Shown in pieces: positions 13,901-29,807 of a stretch of DNA of 64,000 nt. The position numbers and the translations under genes are program-made. Source of the DNA: Archegozetes longisetosus (taxonomy: Eukaryota; Arthropoda; Arachnida; Sarcoptiformes; Trhypochthoniidae). Positions within the stretch are counted from its first letter, which is position 1. Each line of letters begins with the position of its first letter. The stretch covers positions 10,051,129 through 10,115,128 of the forward strand of contig JAEMBT020000007.1 in the NCBI GenBank assembly GCA_018873245.2. The letters run 5' to 3'. Below the pieces are notes generated by a model, which saw only the letters and a list, made by a program, of their open reading frames with translations, did no database searches and was not told the origin of the DNA.

Positions 13901-16208
13901 CCATCAAGTGTATGATAGAATATTCTTGCATTTATGTGGCGAATATATTTGCAAAATATAGTTAGTTTGTCACAATCTTATCAATTTTAGTCTTTTTGCA
14001 TCACTGCCTAAAATAATTGTGTTGACGCCCGAAAATAATTGAATTTTGCACTCTTTCAAGGTTTGATAGTTTCATCACTTGATAACCGCTGTTTTTGACG
14101 CAAACTAACATTTTACTAAAATAGTTTTTTTTTCAATCATAGGTTCAATATGTTTGGTAATAAAACGACTGAAGACATTTATAGTTATCATATCTTTAGT
14201 TTCACTGATTCTCTCCTAGATCTCATTCATTATTTCTTTAATTTTCTGCAACGGCGCCGGAAATTATATTTTCACACTGTTCGACGACTTTGCCGGGAAT
14301 TTCCCTCTTCTTATTATAGCTTTATGTGAATGTATAGCTGTATCATATGTTTACGGACTTAAAAGGTTCAAAATTATAAGCATTTGTTTCAATTTAGTCT
14401 AACCCTCGTTTCAATTATCTTAGGTTTAGCGACGAAATAGAACTAATGACAGGTCGAAGACCTAACTATTGGTACCTATTTTGGTACGAATTGTCATTTA
14501 AGAGTGCTCCTTATGCAAAAGCAAACCGAAAGTTTCAATATTCATATTTTGACAAAATAAGATCGAAACCAAGCCGTTTGGTCATAAACCCGCACAAAAA
14601 TTATTTACATAATCATAACTGACAAATATGTGAATTCGCAAACTTTTGGCTTATTTTTGTAGAAAGTTTTCTAAATTTAAACTTATATTCTGTAATATTT
14701 AATATAGTTGGAGATATATATCACCCCTAACTATGGTAACAATCCTTATCGCAAGTTTCATAAAGCTTTCAGGTGGAAGTGGTTATGACGCTTGGAATAA
14801 AGATACTGTAAGCTATTTCACTTATTCCGTACAGATTTACTCTCACATAAATACATATTTGACAAAATCTCATATTGAAATAAAATCAACATTCATTTGA
14901 CTGCTTCGAGCAACACATTTTCAGGTTCTATTTGCGCAAAACTTATGCCTAATATTTACTCTTATTTAACTCTAAAATCCTTTGCTATACAAGTTTTTTG
15001 GCCTACACTACGAATGCTGGTCAAACGATAATCCTTTATAAAAAATCAGTCATCTCTTCTAAAAATAGCCATCATATAGATCTTCGATTATGATGAGAAT
15101 AGTAGTCTTCGGGCTATTGTGTTCTAAATATTCGATTGAATTCCTACAATTCAAATACTCGAACACTACAACTATTCCGCTCTTTTATTATAACTTTTGT
15201 TAGATTTCAGTCTCAATCGACAAATCTTTTTCTAGTCTTTCTTCTCCCCTATTCCAAACCAAGTCTTTATTATTAATGCTTTACTGCTTTTCATTGATAA
15301 GACTGAGGATTAAGTTGAGATTCATCTTCACCAGTCAAATAAAGCAGTCCTCAAACAATAGCTCAGAGATTTCTTGTAGAGGTTCTAAAAAGATCATAAA
15401 AGCTCACATTAGACTCTATTTGAAAAATATACAGTATTTATTATGTCAAATAAACTTTCAAACAACAAATCACTTAAAACTTCTTAATTGAACTTTTTCT
15501 CAAAATCAATCAATAATGAACTGTCAGCAACAAAAATACTAGTTCTCTGTCAGTTAACTTTTGTCTGCTTCAACTTAATTGATTTGAAGCGTGAAAACCC
15601 GAAAAGACCTAGTCCATATTTTCAGGCAATCAATAAAAATTGAATAAACTGAAAAAACCTCAAATTTTCTTCGAAGTATCATAAGTTGTTTGTTAAGCTG
15701 TTTTCGTTTCAAGCCATGACTACCTCATATGCGTCGAAATCGGTCCTTTAATTTAAGCCATTTCTGGTAATCCAAAAATGGCCTAATGAGAAAACGTCTT
15801 AGTGAGCAATTTACGACAACGCTTGTACTAGAAATACTGGAATAGCAATAAATTTGATAATTATTGAACTCGAACTAATGTCTGTTCAGTGCATACTTTG
15901 ACGCAACTTTCAGATCAATAAAATATCATTAATAATAAATGTGTTACTAATAGGCCTCAACAGAGCATAAAGACTGGCCGCCGTGGGCTATCGTTCTTAT
16001 ATTTGTGCTCATTCTGATGTCGGTTTTATGGATACCAGCGGTTGCTTTACTGAGATTATGCGGTGTTCACATCCTCAACGATGAAGAGCCGTCTTGGTTT
16101 CCGGCTGACGAACTCAGAGAATATCACGGAATAGTCCCACGCAAAGTGACCTCTTTCGAAAAGTTGGTCTTCAACATGAGAGATGACGAGCCATCTGATG
16201 ATGCCTAA
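1912..16208 (+). CDS. SLC6 sodium-dependent transporter, SLC6A15/17/18/20-like
   Basis: Sodium-coupled plasma-membrane carrier of the neurotransmitter/amino-acid SLC6 family, 12 membrane helices expected. Exons by hand: 1912-2088, 2186-2329, 3154-3193, 3259-3566, 7881-8042, 9879-9989, 10806-11007, 11073-11230, 13355-13466, 13536-13628, 14143-14156, 14220-14365, 14424-14483, 14708-14807, 15954-16208 (693 aa, all phases agree). Family hallmarks: [20 protein letters not shown] in TM1, [11 protein letters not shown] in TM2, [18 protein letters not shown] in TM6, [13 protein letters not shown] in TM8, SGGSGYDAW near TM11. The TM1-TM2 region and LPWTDCP loop resemble the SLC6A15-20 branch (neutral amino-acid and orphan carriers) more than monoamine or GABA carriers; substrate is inferred only. 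The first exon is the least certain; translation could instead start at the ATG at 2186. Exon 11 has only 14 nt, and intron 8 has a GC donor (11231). Confidence 0.93.
4288..4915. repeat. Long inverted repeat (fold-back / MITE-like)
   Basis: The left arm, about 4288-4490, reappears as reverse complement at about 4710-4915. The core, 4338-4466 against 4735-4860, is nearly perfect: TTTATTTCGATTAATTTTCA at 4401 pairs with TGAAAATTAATCGAAATAAA at 4776. Identity falls off toward the outer ends and toward the roughly 220-bp spacer. It lies in an intron, so the primary transcript could fold into a long hairpin. No transposase and no clear target-site duplication are visible. Best read as a non-autonomous fold-back or MITE insertion. 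Confidence 0.85.
5120..5512 (+). CDS. Unrecognised 130-aa frame in an intron
   Basis: An ATG-to-stop frame of 130 codons inside SLC6 intron 4, same strand. The protein is mixed polar/hydrophobic with six cysteines, no signal peptide and no motif I recognise. In DNA this AT-rich, a chance frame of this length is unusual but not impossible over 64 kb. It could be a nested gene, an exon fragment, a decayed mobile-element piece or noise. No supporting promoter, splice site or polyadenylation signal was found. Confidence 0.15.
   Translation: MESNRRLFAYAINIKRNPESKTCHSFLESTFAHVLIEYNKEYKTEYISGPKHQMSCYSYIALMLMENNVVKLANGKPRLRAKFESYYTIIVQCLPNAISMRIRASNVSLRVQQMNFGCLYHISCTFEAYE
9011..9025. repeat. (GA)n microsatellite
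   Basis: About seven uninterrupted GA dinucleotides in an SLC6 intron. A second, shorter GA run lies at 31061-31073. Confidence 0.9.
9581..9654. repeat. Dispersed repeat, copy 1
   Basis: Shares GGTTGACATAGCAACA and the surrounding 75-80 bp with 41593-41670, at roughly 70% identity by eye. Each copy contains an AGCAACA...TGTTGCT inverted pair, so it may form a small hairpin. Probably a diverged non-autonomous element. Confidence 0.6.
12196..12213. repeat. (TA)n palindromic microsatellite
   Basis: GAATATATATATATATTC, a perfect palindrome in an SLC6 intron. Confidence 0.85.
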
Positions 16209-17525
16209 CAAAGAGCAATAATTATATATACGATTATGATTTAAAGCTTGAATTGGGAGCCATACATAAAAGTGATTGCTATGAGATGATTGCCATAATA
16301 TGGGTCGAAATAAAACTGCATTCTGTAAACTATGCATCATTTAAAATGTCGACAAATATTCTGTGCAAATTAATTGTAAATTTCCAAACAGAGTAAAACA
16401 AATGAATGTATATTTTCCTTGAACAGAAAGCTTTGCAAACTCGGGATAATAATGAATTAAGCTTAAGGAAAAGTTAAAGCTTTCATACATTTATTTGTTT
16501 ACAATCTACTAATGATGAATAAGTTGACCGCACATTAACAAAAACATATACTTATCCCAATGAGTAAATCAGATTTTGTGATTTACCTACAATTTAACTA
16601 TTGTTAAGAAGCTTTTAGGCTCTGTTTGCCAAATGGTAACAAACTGAACACAAACTGAGTCAATAAAATACAAGATAATCAAATGTTGATATATTTTCAT
16701 TTATTAGCAAATCAATTCTATCTTATTTGATTTGGTTAGATCTTAGGCATCTCAATCATCAAATCTGAATGAGTTTGAAGTTTGAAAAATCCTCTTTTCA
16801 TTACTCTCTAATTGAATCCTATGCGCCAAAACTGATTAAGAGTTTTGAAACGCCAAGAATTCAAGTAAAAGTGAACGACCCAAAATGTATTTTAAAAGAT
16901 TTAGTGTGGTATTCAAATGATCAATGAGTCAGTTGTCTTAATTGTTTTGAAGCATAAATAATTCGTTGCTAATTAATTGAATAAAGAGTTGACAAAATAT
17001 TAAGTGAATGTTAATTTAAAACAACGAAACGTTTGTTTGTTGCAGGTCTAAAATCTATATTAACAGTTCGTCTACTCTTATTGTGGTCTTTCATTGTTCT
17101 GTCATACTATTAGTGCCTCAAATAAATTCATTTTTGTTAAGTAATCAAACTAATCTAACCATAATCTATTCTTACTCTCAAATCAAAAGTTATTTTCTGT
17201 TTTTGATTAAGCTTTAAGATTAAACTTTTAACTCATTTAACTGTAAAACTGACGAATGTGTCAAGTTTTTTAAATTTTATTTCAATTAAAATAGAAATTT
17301 TGTTAGCACTTTAAACATTTATTCAATAAATTGTCAAAATTGTAAGATTTAAGAATAAAAAAGTTTCGAAGTTGTGGCCAACACTCTCTGCATGTCATTT
17401 CTGTCTCAATTTTTCAACGGTTACTATGGTTTCAATTTTTGTTTTGACTAATTCTAATCCAAGTTTAGCTTCAAATATGCCATCAATTGTTTCATACTTG
17501 AATTGATCTCAAAGAATCCTTTTAA
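16209..17525. other. SLC6 3' UTR and intergenic DNA
   Basis: Begins with the SLC6 3' untranslated region, with AATAAA at 16309. The rest is AT-rich with no recognisable gene before TMEM138, whose promoter must lie in the right part. Confidence 0.7.
16309..16314 (+). promoter_or_regulatory. Polyadenylation signal, SLC6 gene
   Basis: AATAAA about 100 nt after the SLC6 stop codon. Confidence 0.6.
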
Positions 17526-18002
17526 ATGATGTCGAATAGAATTGTGATTTTCATCCAGTATTTATTCATAACGATTGATATACTTTCAAACGCTTTGAGC
17601 GATTATTTTAGTGACAAAATTCTTATACAACTTTGCGTATTCGTAGTGCAAGATTTATGTCTAATGCTATCATTTATAGTACTATTACTTTACTATTTCA
17701 ACATCGAAGCTCTTAAATCAGGTTCACTTCATTTAATATTTCATCGGTTTTGGTCATCACTCTTGTTATCTATGACTTACATTACACTTACGATATCAGT
17801 ACAAGTTTTAAACTTAAAGCTTCATTGGAATGAATATATGAACAGCACTAAAGTGGATGGTCTCCTATGGAAGAGTCAAACTGAAATTGTTACTCTTTTT
17901 CTAATGCAACGAATCATTTCTGCCTTTTATTATTTTTCCTATCGTTGGACATTAATTAAATTACAAGATAACAATTTAGTCGAAAAACTCAACAACATAT
18001 GA
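17526..18002 (+). CDS. TMEM138: Transmembrane protein 138 (TMEM138)
   Basis: Small four-helix membrane protein that in vertebrates acts at the cilium and its transition zone. The 158-residue frame matches the family end to end (vertebrate protein about 160 aa). Near the N-terminus, [20 protein letters not shown] of vertebrates corresponds here to FIQYLFITIDILSNALSDYF. IQLCVFVVQDLCLM, the LIFHRF stretch and the late LFLMQRIISAFYYF segment also align. Four hydrophobic segments lie at about 5-24, 35-60, 74-96 and 118-137. Uninterrupted single exon; two adjacent ATGs (17526, 17529) could start it. TMEM216, its neighbour in vertebrates, is not present here. Its presence suggests this animal keeps ciliated sensory cells or sperm. 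Confidence 0.85.
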   Translation: MMSNRIVIFIQYLFITIDILSNALSDYFSDKILIQLCVFVVQDLCLMLSFIVLLLYYFNIEALKSGSLHLIFHRFWSSLLLSMTYITLTISVQVLNLKLHWNEYMNSTKVDGLLWKSQTEIVTLFLMQRIISAFYYFSYRWTLIKLQDNNLVEKLNNI

Positions 18003-18818
18003 GTGACTTTTCCTTTTATTAACTTTTCTCACGAACTCATTTCTAAATTATAAATAAATTATAAACTAATTCTGACTTCATTCAAACTTTATGTGACTTC
18101 ACTGTTTTTAGGTTAAACAAAAGTTAATTCAATTTCATCATAAGTCTGACTTGTTATCGAACCAATAAATCCAGAAAAACCTGAGAAATAAGCAATCTTC
18201 TGTGGTAATCATTGAGTAGAATTGAATTTCATCTGAAGTAATTTATATTTCGAAGCTGTGGATCAAAATTATGATAAGTTATAACAACTTTGATGTAATA
18301 AATTAACAAAATGAATGAGTTTTCAGTTTTAGTTAAAACCATTGAATACATTTGTATACATTTGAAATTTTTATTAATAAAGATGAATATTATTAATTAA
18401 TAACAGATTATACCATAATATAATTCATCGATAGCGTTAACAATTAATGTGAGAACAATTTACAATTTGATGATCGGAAAGAGTCTATGAAATGATGTAA
18501 ATAGAAATATAAAGTCATCAAAAACAAAATATGACGAATCGGGCATTCCATAGAGCCTCAGGTAGAATAAAATATTTCTCTATGTATAAAATCTATTAAG
18601 TTTTACAGGACTTTCACATACGATTTGCATATACCGAAAATAATAATGCTATGCAATGCATAGTTTGAAAAAATAAAATCCAAAAACAAATTTAATTACT
18701 TTTCATAACTGGTAAGCTGCTAATAACTATCACACAGTTATTTATCTCTCAACATGTTTAGGAATGTTAGCAATGTAGTTTTCTATCGATTTGATGAGAA
18801 TGTAATCTTAGCTAAAGC
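18003..18818. other. Convergent 3' region between TMEM138 and PPP1R16-like
   Basis: Holds the 3' ends of two converging genes. AATAAA at 18053-18058 can serve TMEM138. No further gene seen. Confidence 0.7.
18053..18058 (+). promoter_or_regulatory. Polyadenylation signal, TMEM138
   Basis: AATAAA 50 nt after the TMEM138 stop, within a run of AATAAATT-like motifs. Confidence 0.5.
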
Positions 18819-25320
<6,502 letters not shown>

Positions 25321-26176
25321 TGCTTTCACTTTAGCTCTTGGTTACTGTTTATTATATTATTGTTAATACTTTTTCATCAATACTAAATCAGTTTGTTTTC
25401 AGGTCTTATTTCTTCTCAATTCGAAATCTAATTTCAACTTAAACTTAAACTTAGATTAATTGAGTCGAAAAAGTGCATAGACTTTTGATTGACTGCCAAA
25501 TCATCAAAACAACAAATAATATAAGTGTTTAATTGAAATCAAAATCGACTTTCATTTGATTAATTGGAGACAAATCTCATTTCCAGACCAAACCAACTGT
25601 TTGTCGACTATTGATTAGTTTGAAGGACGGACCCATAAAACAATTCATACTTTTATCTTAAGTAACAACGTGTTAAGTGACGTTAAATTTGAGAAAATAA
25701 TTTATAAAATAAAATTAATAATGACTTGAATTATGCGATAACCAAAAGGAATGCATTTGCTGTGTGTAAGCACTAAACGAGGAAAGGCTTTGAGCAAAAC
25801 AACAAAAAAACTTAAAATTACAAATGCGTTCAAAAATTGAGATCCAATTCATCAATAAAATTATTATTACTCTTATTAAACCAGCTAATTATCAGGTTAT
25901 TTATTAACTTATATTTCATTTCATTTCATTTATAATAAAAATTGAATGAGTGGACGGAATGATGGACACAAACACACAAATAAACAATAATATTATAAAT
26001 GAGTTGACAATTATTTGAAGACAAATATATTTAAATCGAAAGCATTTTTGTGAATAAAACCAAAACTAAACAAGTTTTCGGCGCATATTACATAAGATTA
26101 CAACAAATATTATAAAATATTGATTTACGAATCGATCGACGATTTATTGAAAGCAATTTTGGCGATAATTGAAGTT

Positions 26177-26210
26177 AATGTTTATTATTATTAAATAAAT
26201 AATAAACATT
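26177..26210. repeat. 34-bp AT palindrome
   Basis: Thirteen-base arms AATGTTTATTATT and AATAATAAACATT around an 8-base centre form a perfect hairpin arm pair. It ends 13 nt before the ATG of the small Cys-rich frame at 26224. Confidence 0.85.
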
Positions 26211-26223
26211 ATATAATGATGAC

Positions 26224-26427
26224 ATGAATAATAAATGCAAACATTGTTTCACGTATGAATTGGTGATTGAGTCTAAAAATGCTCGTACAGCTTGTGCTCA
26301 ATATCTACACAAATGTTTAGGAGAAGTAATCATCTCAGAAAATAAGTGTTTCACTCAATTCTGCGGCCAATTGCATAGAGAGGAAAAGGCGTGCACTACA
26401 TATATGATACATAAATGCGAACCTTGA
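26224..26427 (+). CDS. Small cysteine-rich frame, unknown
   Basis: A 67-codon ATG-to-TGA frame with eight cysteines at fairly even spacing and no aromatic-rich membrane segment. It has no signal peptide at this start, so if it is a secreted peptide an upstream exon with a signal sequence must exist; none was identified. Cysteine content is far higher than expected for random AT-rich DNA, which is the only argument for it. I do not recognise a family. Confidence 0.2.
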   Translation: MNNKCKHCFTYELVIESKNARTACAQYLHKCLGEVIISENKCFTQFCGQLHREEKACTTYMIHKCEP

Positions 26428-26832
26428 GTAGGTGTGAGACATTTGTACCGGCATAACGTTAGAGCTGCAATCACCGTAAGGCTATTGCAGTGCTAGACTA
26501 CAATAACAATCCTATGCATACTATTCAGCTATTCTTGTCTAAACTTTATTATAGCATACTTACATATTTGTCATTACAACACATTATATCACGTCAATTG
26601 TTATCATTATAGATAAGATGAGTTTTAACATCAATTGCTACTAATATAAATTGTATTAAATAGACTTTTCTAGCGCATCATTTTATGAATATATTGTGCA
26701 AATATCTGTTCGCTATTAGGTTTTTACTGCCCCAGTGATAAGCCGTTAAAAACGTTCGCCACCAAATAGCTTCTCAAATGATCTTACATTTAGTCAAAAA
26801 CAATTTTTACGACTTTTATTATAAATAAGTTT

Positions 26833-26838
26833 TTTATT
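26833..26838 (-). promoter_or_regulatory. Polyadenylation signal, SAC1
   Basis: AATAAA on the - strand about 145 nt past the SAC1 stop codon. Confidence 0.5.
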
Positions 26839-26981
26839 GATTCCTTTAATGAATAAAACAATTGATTGCATAATAATAATTATTATTATTATAATAACCT
26901 ATGACATTATATTAACTGGATATATATTAGATATAAATTAAAAGTTGCACTTTTCTAATAACAAATCTATTAGACTATTAG

Positions 26982-29807
26982 TTAATCGGTTTGACGTCGA
27001 GGTTTAACGTCAGTTAGTTTTGGATAGTCAGCCAATTCTGCGCCGTAATAAATAATAACAGTTAGAGTTGTCGATACCATTGCGAGCCAGAACAGCAAGT
27101 AAAGCAGAGTTTCGGTCGAATGCTCTAAAATAGGTTTTGATTTAAAAATAGCTCGAAAAAATTGATGGCAACAAAGGCAATATATTTGTCAGTTACTTAT
27201 TTACCTGCTGGAATGAGTAAACTGAAAAAGAACATTGCAATGGATCCAAGGAAGAAAAGTGGCAGCTGTCAAGATAATTCATATGTCAACTTATAAGTTA
27301 TCACAAGTAATAACAAAACAATTAAAGTTTCTAACAAACAAACAGTTTTTCATTTTCATTTCATAAGAACTGTTCAACTCTAATCTTAGACAGTATCTGT
27401 ACATTGAATTGTTGTGATTCTATTTTGTTGTACTGAATTGTATAGACTTTAAAGTTTTAGTGCAAAACTGTGCCGTGTTGTTGTCACGTGCGCGGATCTA
27501 ACCTTACTTAAAACACAGTAGGTTAGATAAGTGTATCAACACGTGTCTGAAAACCCGTGGGTGTGAGTTAGATCTGCACGAAATGCAACAATACCACACT
27601 AAATCTAAAGAACTAAAAATGTAGTGAAATATAGCTCAATGGCTTTCTAACTTTAACAGTTTGTCATTTCCATGAACTCTATGTAAAAAGTCTTAGAAAC
27701 TCAACACATATTTAATACGTACCGTCAGAATTTTCCATTCCTGACGATCTTTTAGCGGACACTTCACTAACTTTCCTTCATTTTCATCTACTTTATAATT
27801 GCCAAGAAATAGATCGATGGCGTCTTGTCTAAAACCATCAGAGAAATTGTTCTTATAGTAACGAACCAATGAATTGACACCATCTCTGATGGTGCCCATT
27901 GGAGTTCGTTTGCCAGTTCTGGTGAAGTCAGTTTTGAGAGCTCCAGTGCCTGCGTATTGAATGCTACAAATGTCCGCGTTGTCGGCCCAAGCTTTCAAAT
28001 AGACACCAAATCAATTAATATAGTTAACAAAATTCAACAGATCAATACCATTTCTATACAAGTATAAGAATCCGGGATAATCTTCCAACTTATCAGATTT
28101 GGACAATATTAGAAATCGTTTCAATTGTTTTTCCAAACTATGCTTCGCTAGTAATCCCTGAACAACATTAGTTCGATCTAAGCTATCAACACAATTAGTG
28201 CGAAAAACACCTTCTTGTAAACTTAAAACCGATCTATCAGACGACATCAAAAAATAGCTAAATTCGTTCAGTTCATTGTCTATTCTATCCATAAGTATTG
28301 AGAGCCTATCCCAACGCATTTTTCGACATTCATGATGAAAATCAAATGACTCAAACTTAACGAATTGATTGTTCGATTGATTAACTATTTCTTTGAATGC
28401 CTTCTCGAGTACTAATTCCTGTCCCTTATGATTGATTAAGTTAATCAAACAAATTTTTCCATAACTGTTGAAAAGGTGTTCGATATGTTTTTGATAGCTC
28501 TGCAATTGATTCATGTATGGAGTCAATTGAGGTGGAGGTTTATAACGAAGATCAGGCAATTGTGTCCAATGAAGAGGTATTGAACCTCTCACTTGTACGA
28601 ACGAACTTTGCGACGAGTCATATTCAACAATTTGTTCTGTCTCAACATAATTGGCAGGGTTTCCATCGCTATCAATGCCTCTCATGAAAAGCCGAGTTCC
28701 AGCACGAAATACGCTTCTTCTCGATATTAGAGACCAGGTGAATATCTTGCGATTGATTGTAACAAAGTTTATGCTGACAACTGTATTGAATTTACGACAA
28801 AATTAATGAATTGAATTACATACTCAACGGTTGATACCAAATTTTAAAATGTTCGATTTGCACTTTTTATACTAAAGTTTTAATAGCAGAAAATGCTTAC
28901 ATCCGTGCATTATAGGAATGCAATAACGACTCAATTCTGGTTTATTGGCCAATTCGGATAAAAGATTCTGGTTCCAAACAAAACGTTTGTCAGCCTTAAG
29001 TGAAAAAATTACATCAACAATTACTCGAGTTTTCAACTGGTTTAAAAACATGACTCACTCTTCCAAATAGAGATTTGGTCATGAAATCTGGTCCCGCATT
29101 ATATAGACTTTGGAGAGTATGAGTTATGTCATAATTGTATGAAAAGTAGAAATAAGGAGAATCTAAAACAGTTTTAACCATATTTAAATAACTCCTGTTA
29201 TATTGAACTTGTTCTTCAGTCAAATGAAGTGTTGTTCGACTGAATGGAATTATTTCTGTTTCTTCAATCTTTAAGATCGACTGTCCGTAAATATCACCTA
29301 CTTTTGATATTTTAGTTATCACTATCAGATACGGACCTAAAAAAGATACATTATTTTAGTGAATGTACTCTCAAATTAAAGGCTTTATGAAAAATTCGAT
29401 TCCTCTTGAATCTGTTCACAAAAATATTGAGGACAGAATGAACGCCATACCCGCCAATAGTCTGATGACACCAAAAATTCCATAAATGAGTTTAGTGGTG
29501 GCGATACCTGTGATTTGTCCACGATTTGCTGTCGTCCAAATAATTTTTATATTAATTATATTCAAATCAATGACAAATAACCAAATTTGTGAATACCTTC
29601 TAATGAAATATCAGAATTTTGTCGATCAATAATTAATAACTCATTAGTGTAATCGATTGGCTGAATGTAAAACTTTTCAGGCGATACGAATCTGTTTAAA
29701 ATAAATTCAATATTTGGTTAATTTGAAAAATGATTACGAAATATTTTGATTGAAAACAATTCATACAAAGTGAGAGAGTTGTGAACAGCTACGACTCGAT
29801 GTCCCAT
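26982..29807 (-). CDS. SACM1L: Phosphatidylinositol-3-phosphatase SAC1
   Basis: ER/Golgi phosphoinositide phosphatase that chiefly removes the 4-phosphate of PI4P. Exons in order: 29807-29767, 29691-29597, 29528-29451, 29336-29059, 28994-28901, 28780-28049, 27991-27723, 27265-27205, 27124-26982 (596 aa against 587 in human; phases agree). SPEKFY opens the SAC domain; [21 protein letters not shown] and [19 protein letters not shown] follow. The catalytic CX5RT loop is [15 protein letters not shown] with the nucleophile at about Cys392. [26 protein letters not shown] and [20 protein letters not shown] follow it. Two C-terminal membrane helices are encoded by the last two exons. The usual second loop cysteine (CMDCLDRT in human and yeast) is serine here. 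The tail ends PRRQTD and lacks a classic KKxx signal. Confidence 0.97.
27448..27612. repeat. Imperfect nested inverted repeat in SAC1 intron
   Basis: In the intron between SAC1 exons 7 and 8. The segment 27448-27503 matches the reverse complement of 27566-27612 with gaps (both contain TTTAGTG, a TTGTTG stretch and GATCTAAC). An inner pair, ATCTAACCTTAC and GTAGGTTAGAT, lies around 27507. It is visibly more GC-rich than its surroundings, which suggests an inserted non-autonomous element. Confidence 0.55.

Larger units (their letters stand above)
25321..26981. other. Intergenic between PPP1R16-like and SAC1
   Basis: Both flanking genes are on the - strand, so this holds the PPP1R16-like promoter and the SAC1 3' end. 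It also contains a short palindrome (26177-26210) and a small Cys-rich frame (26224-26427), listed separately. Confidence 0.6.
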
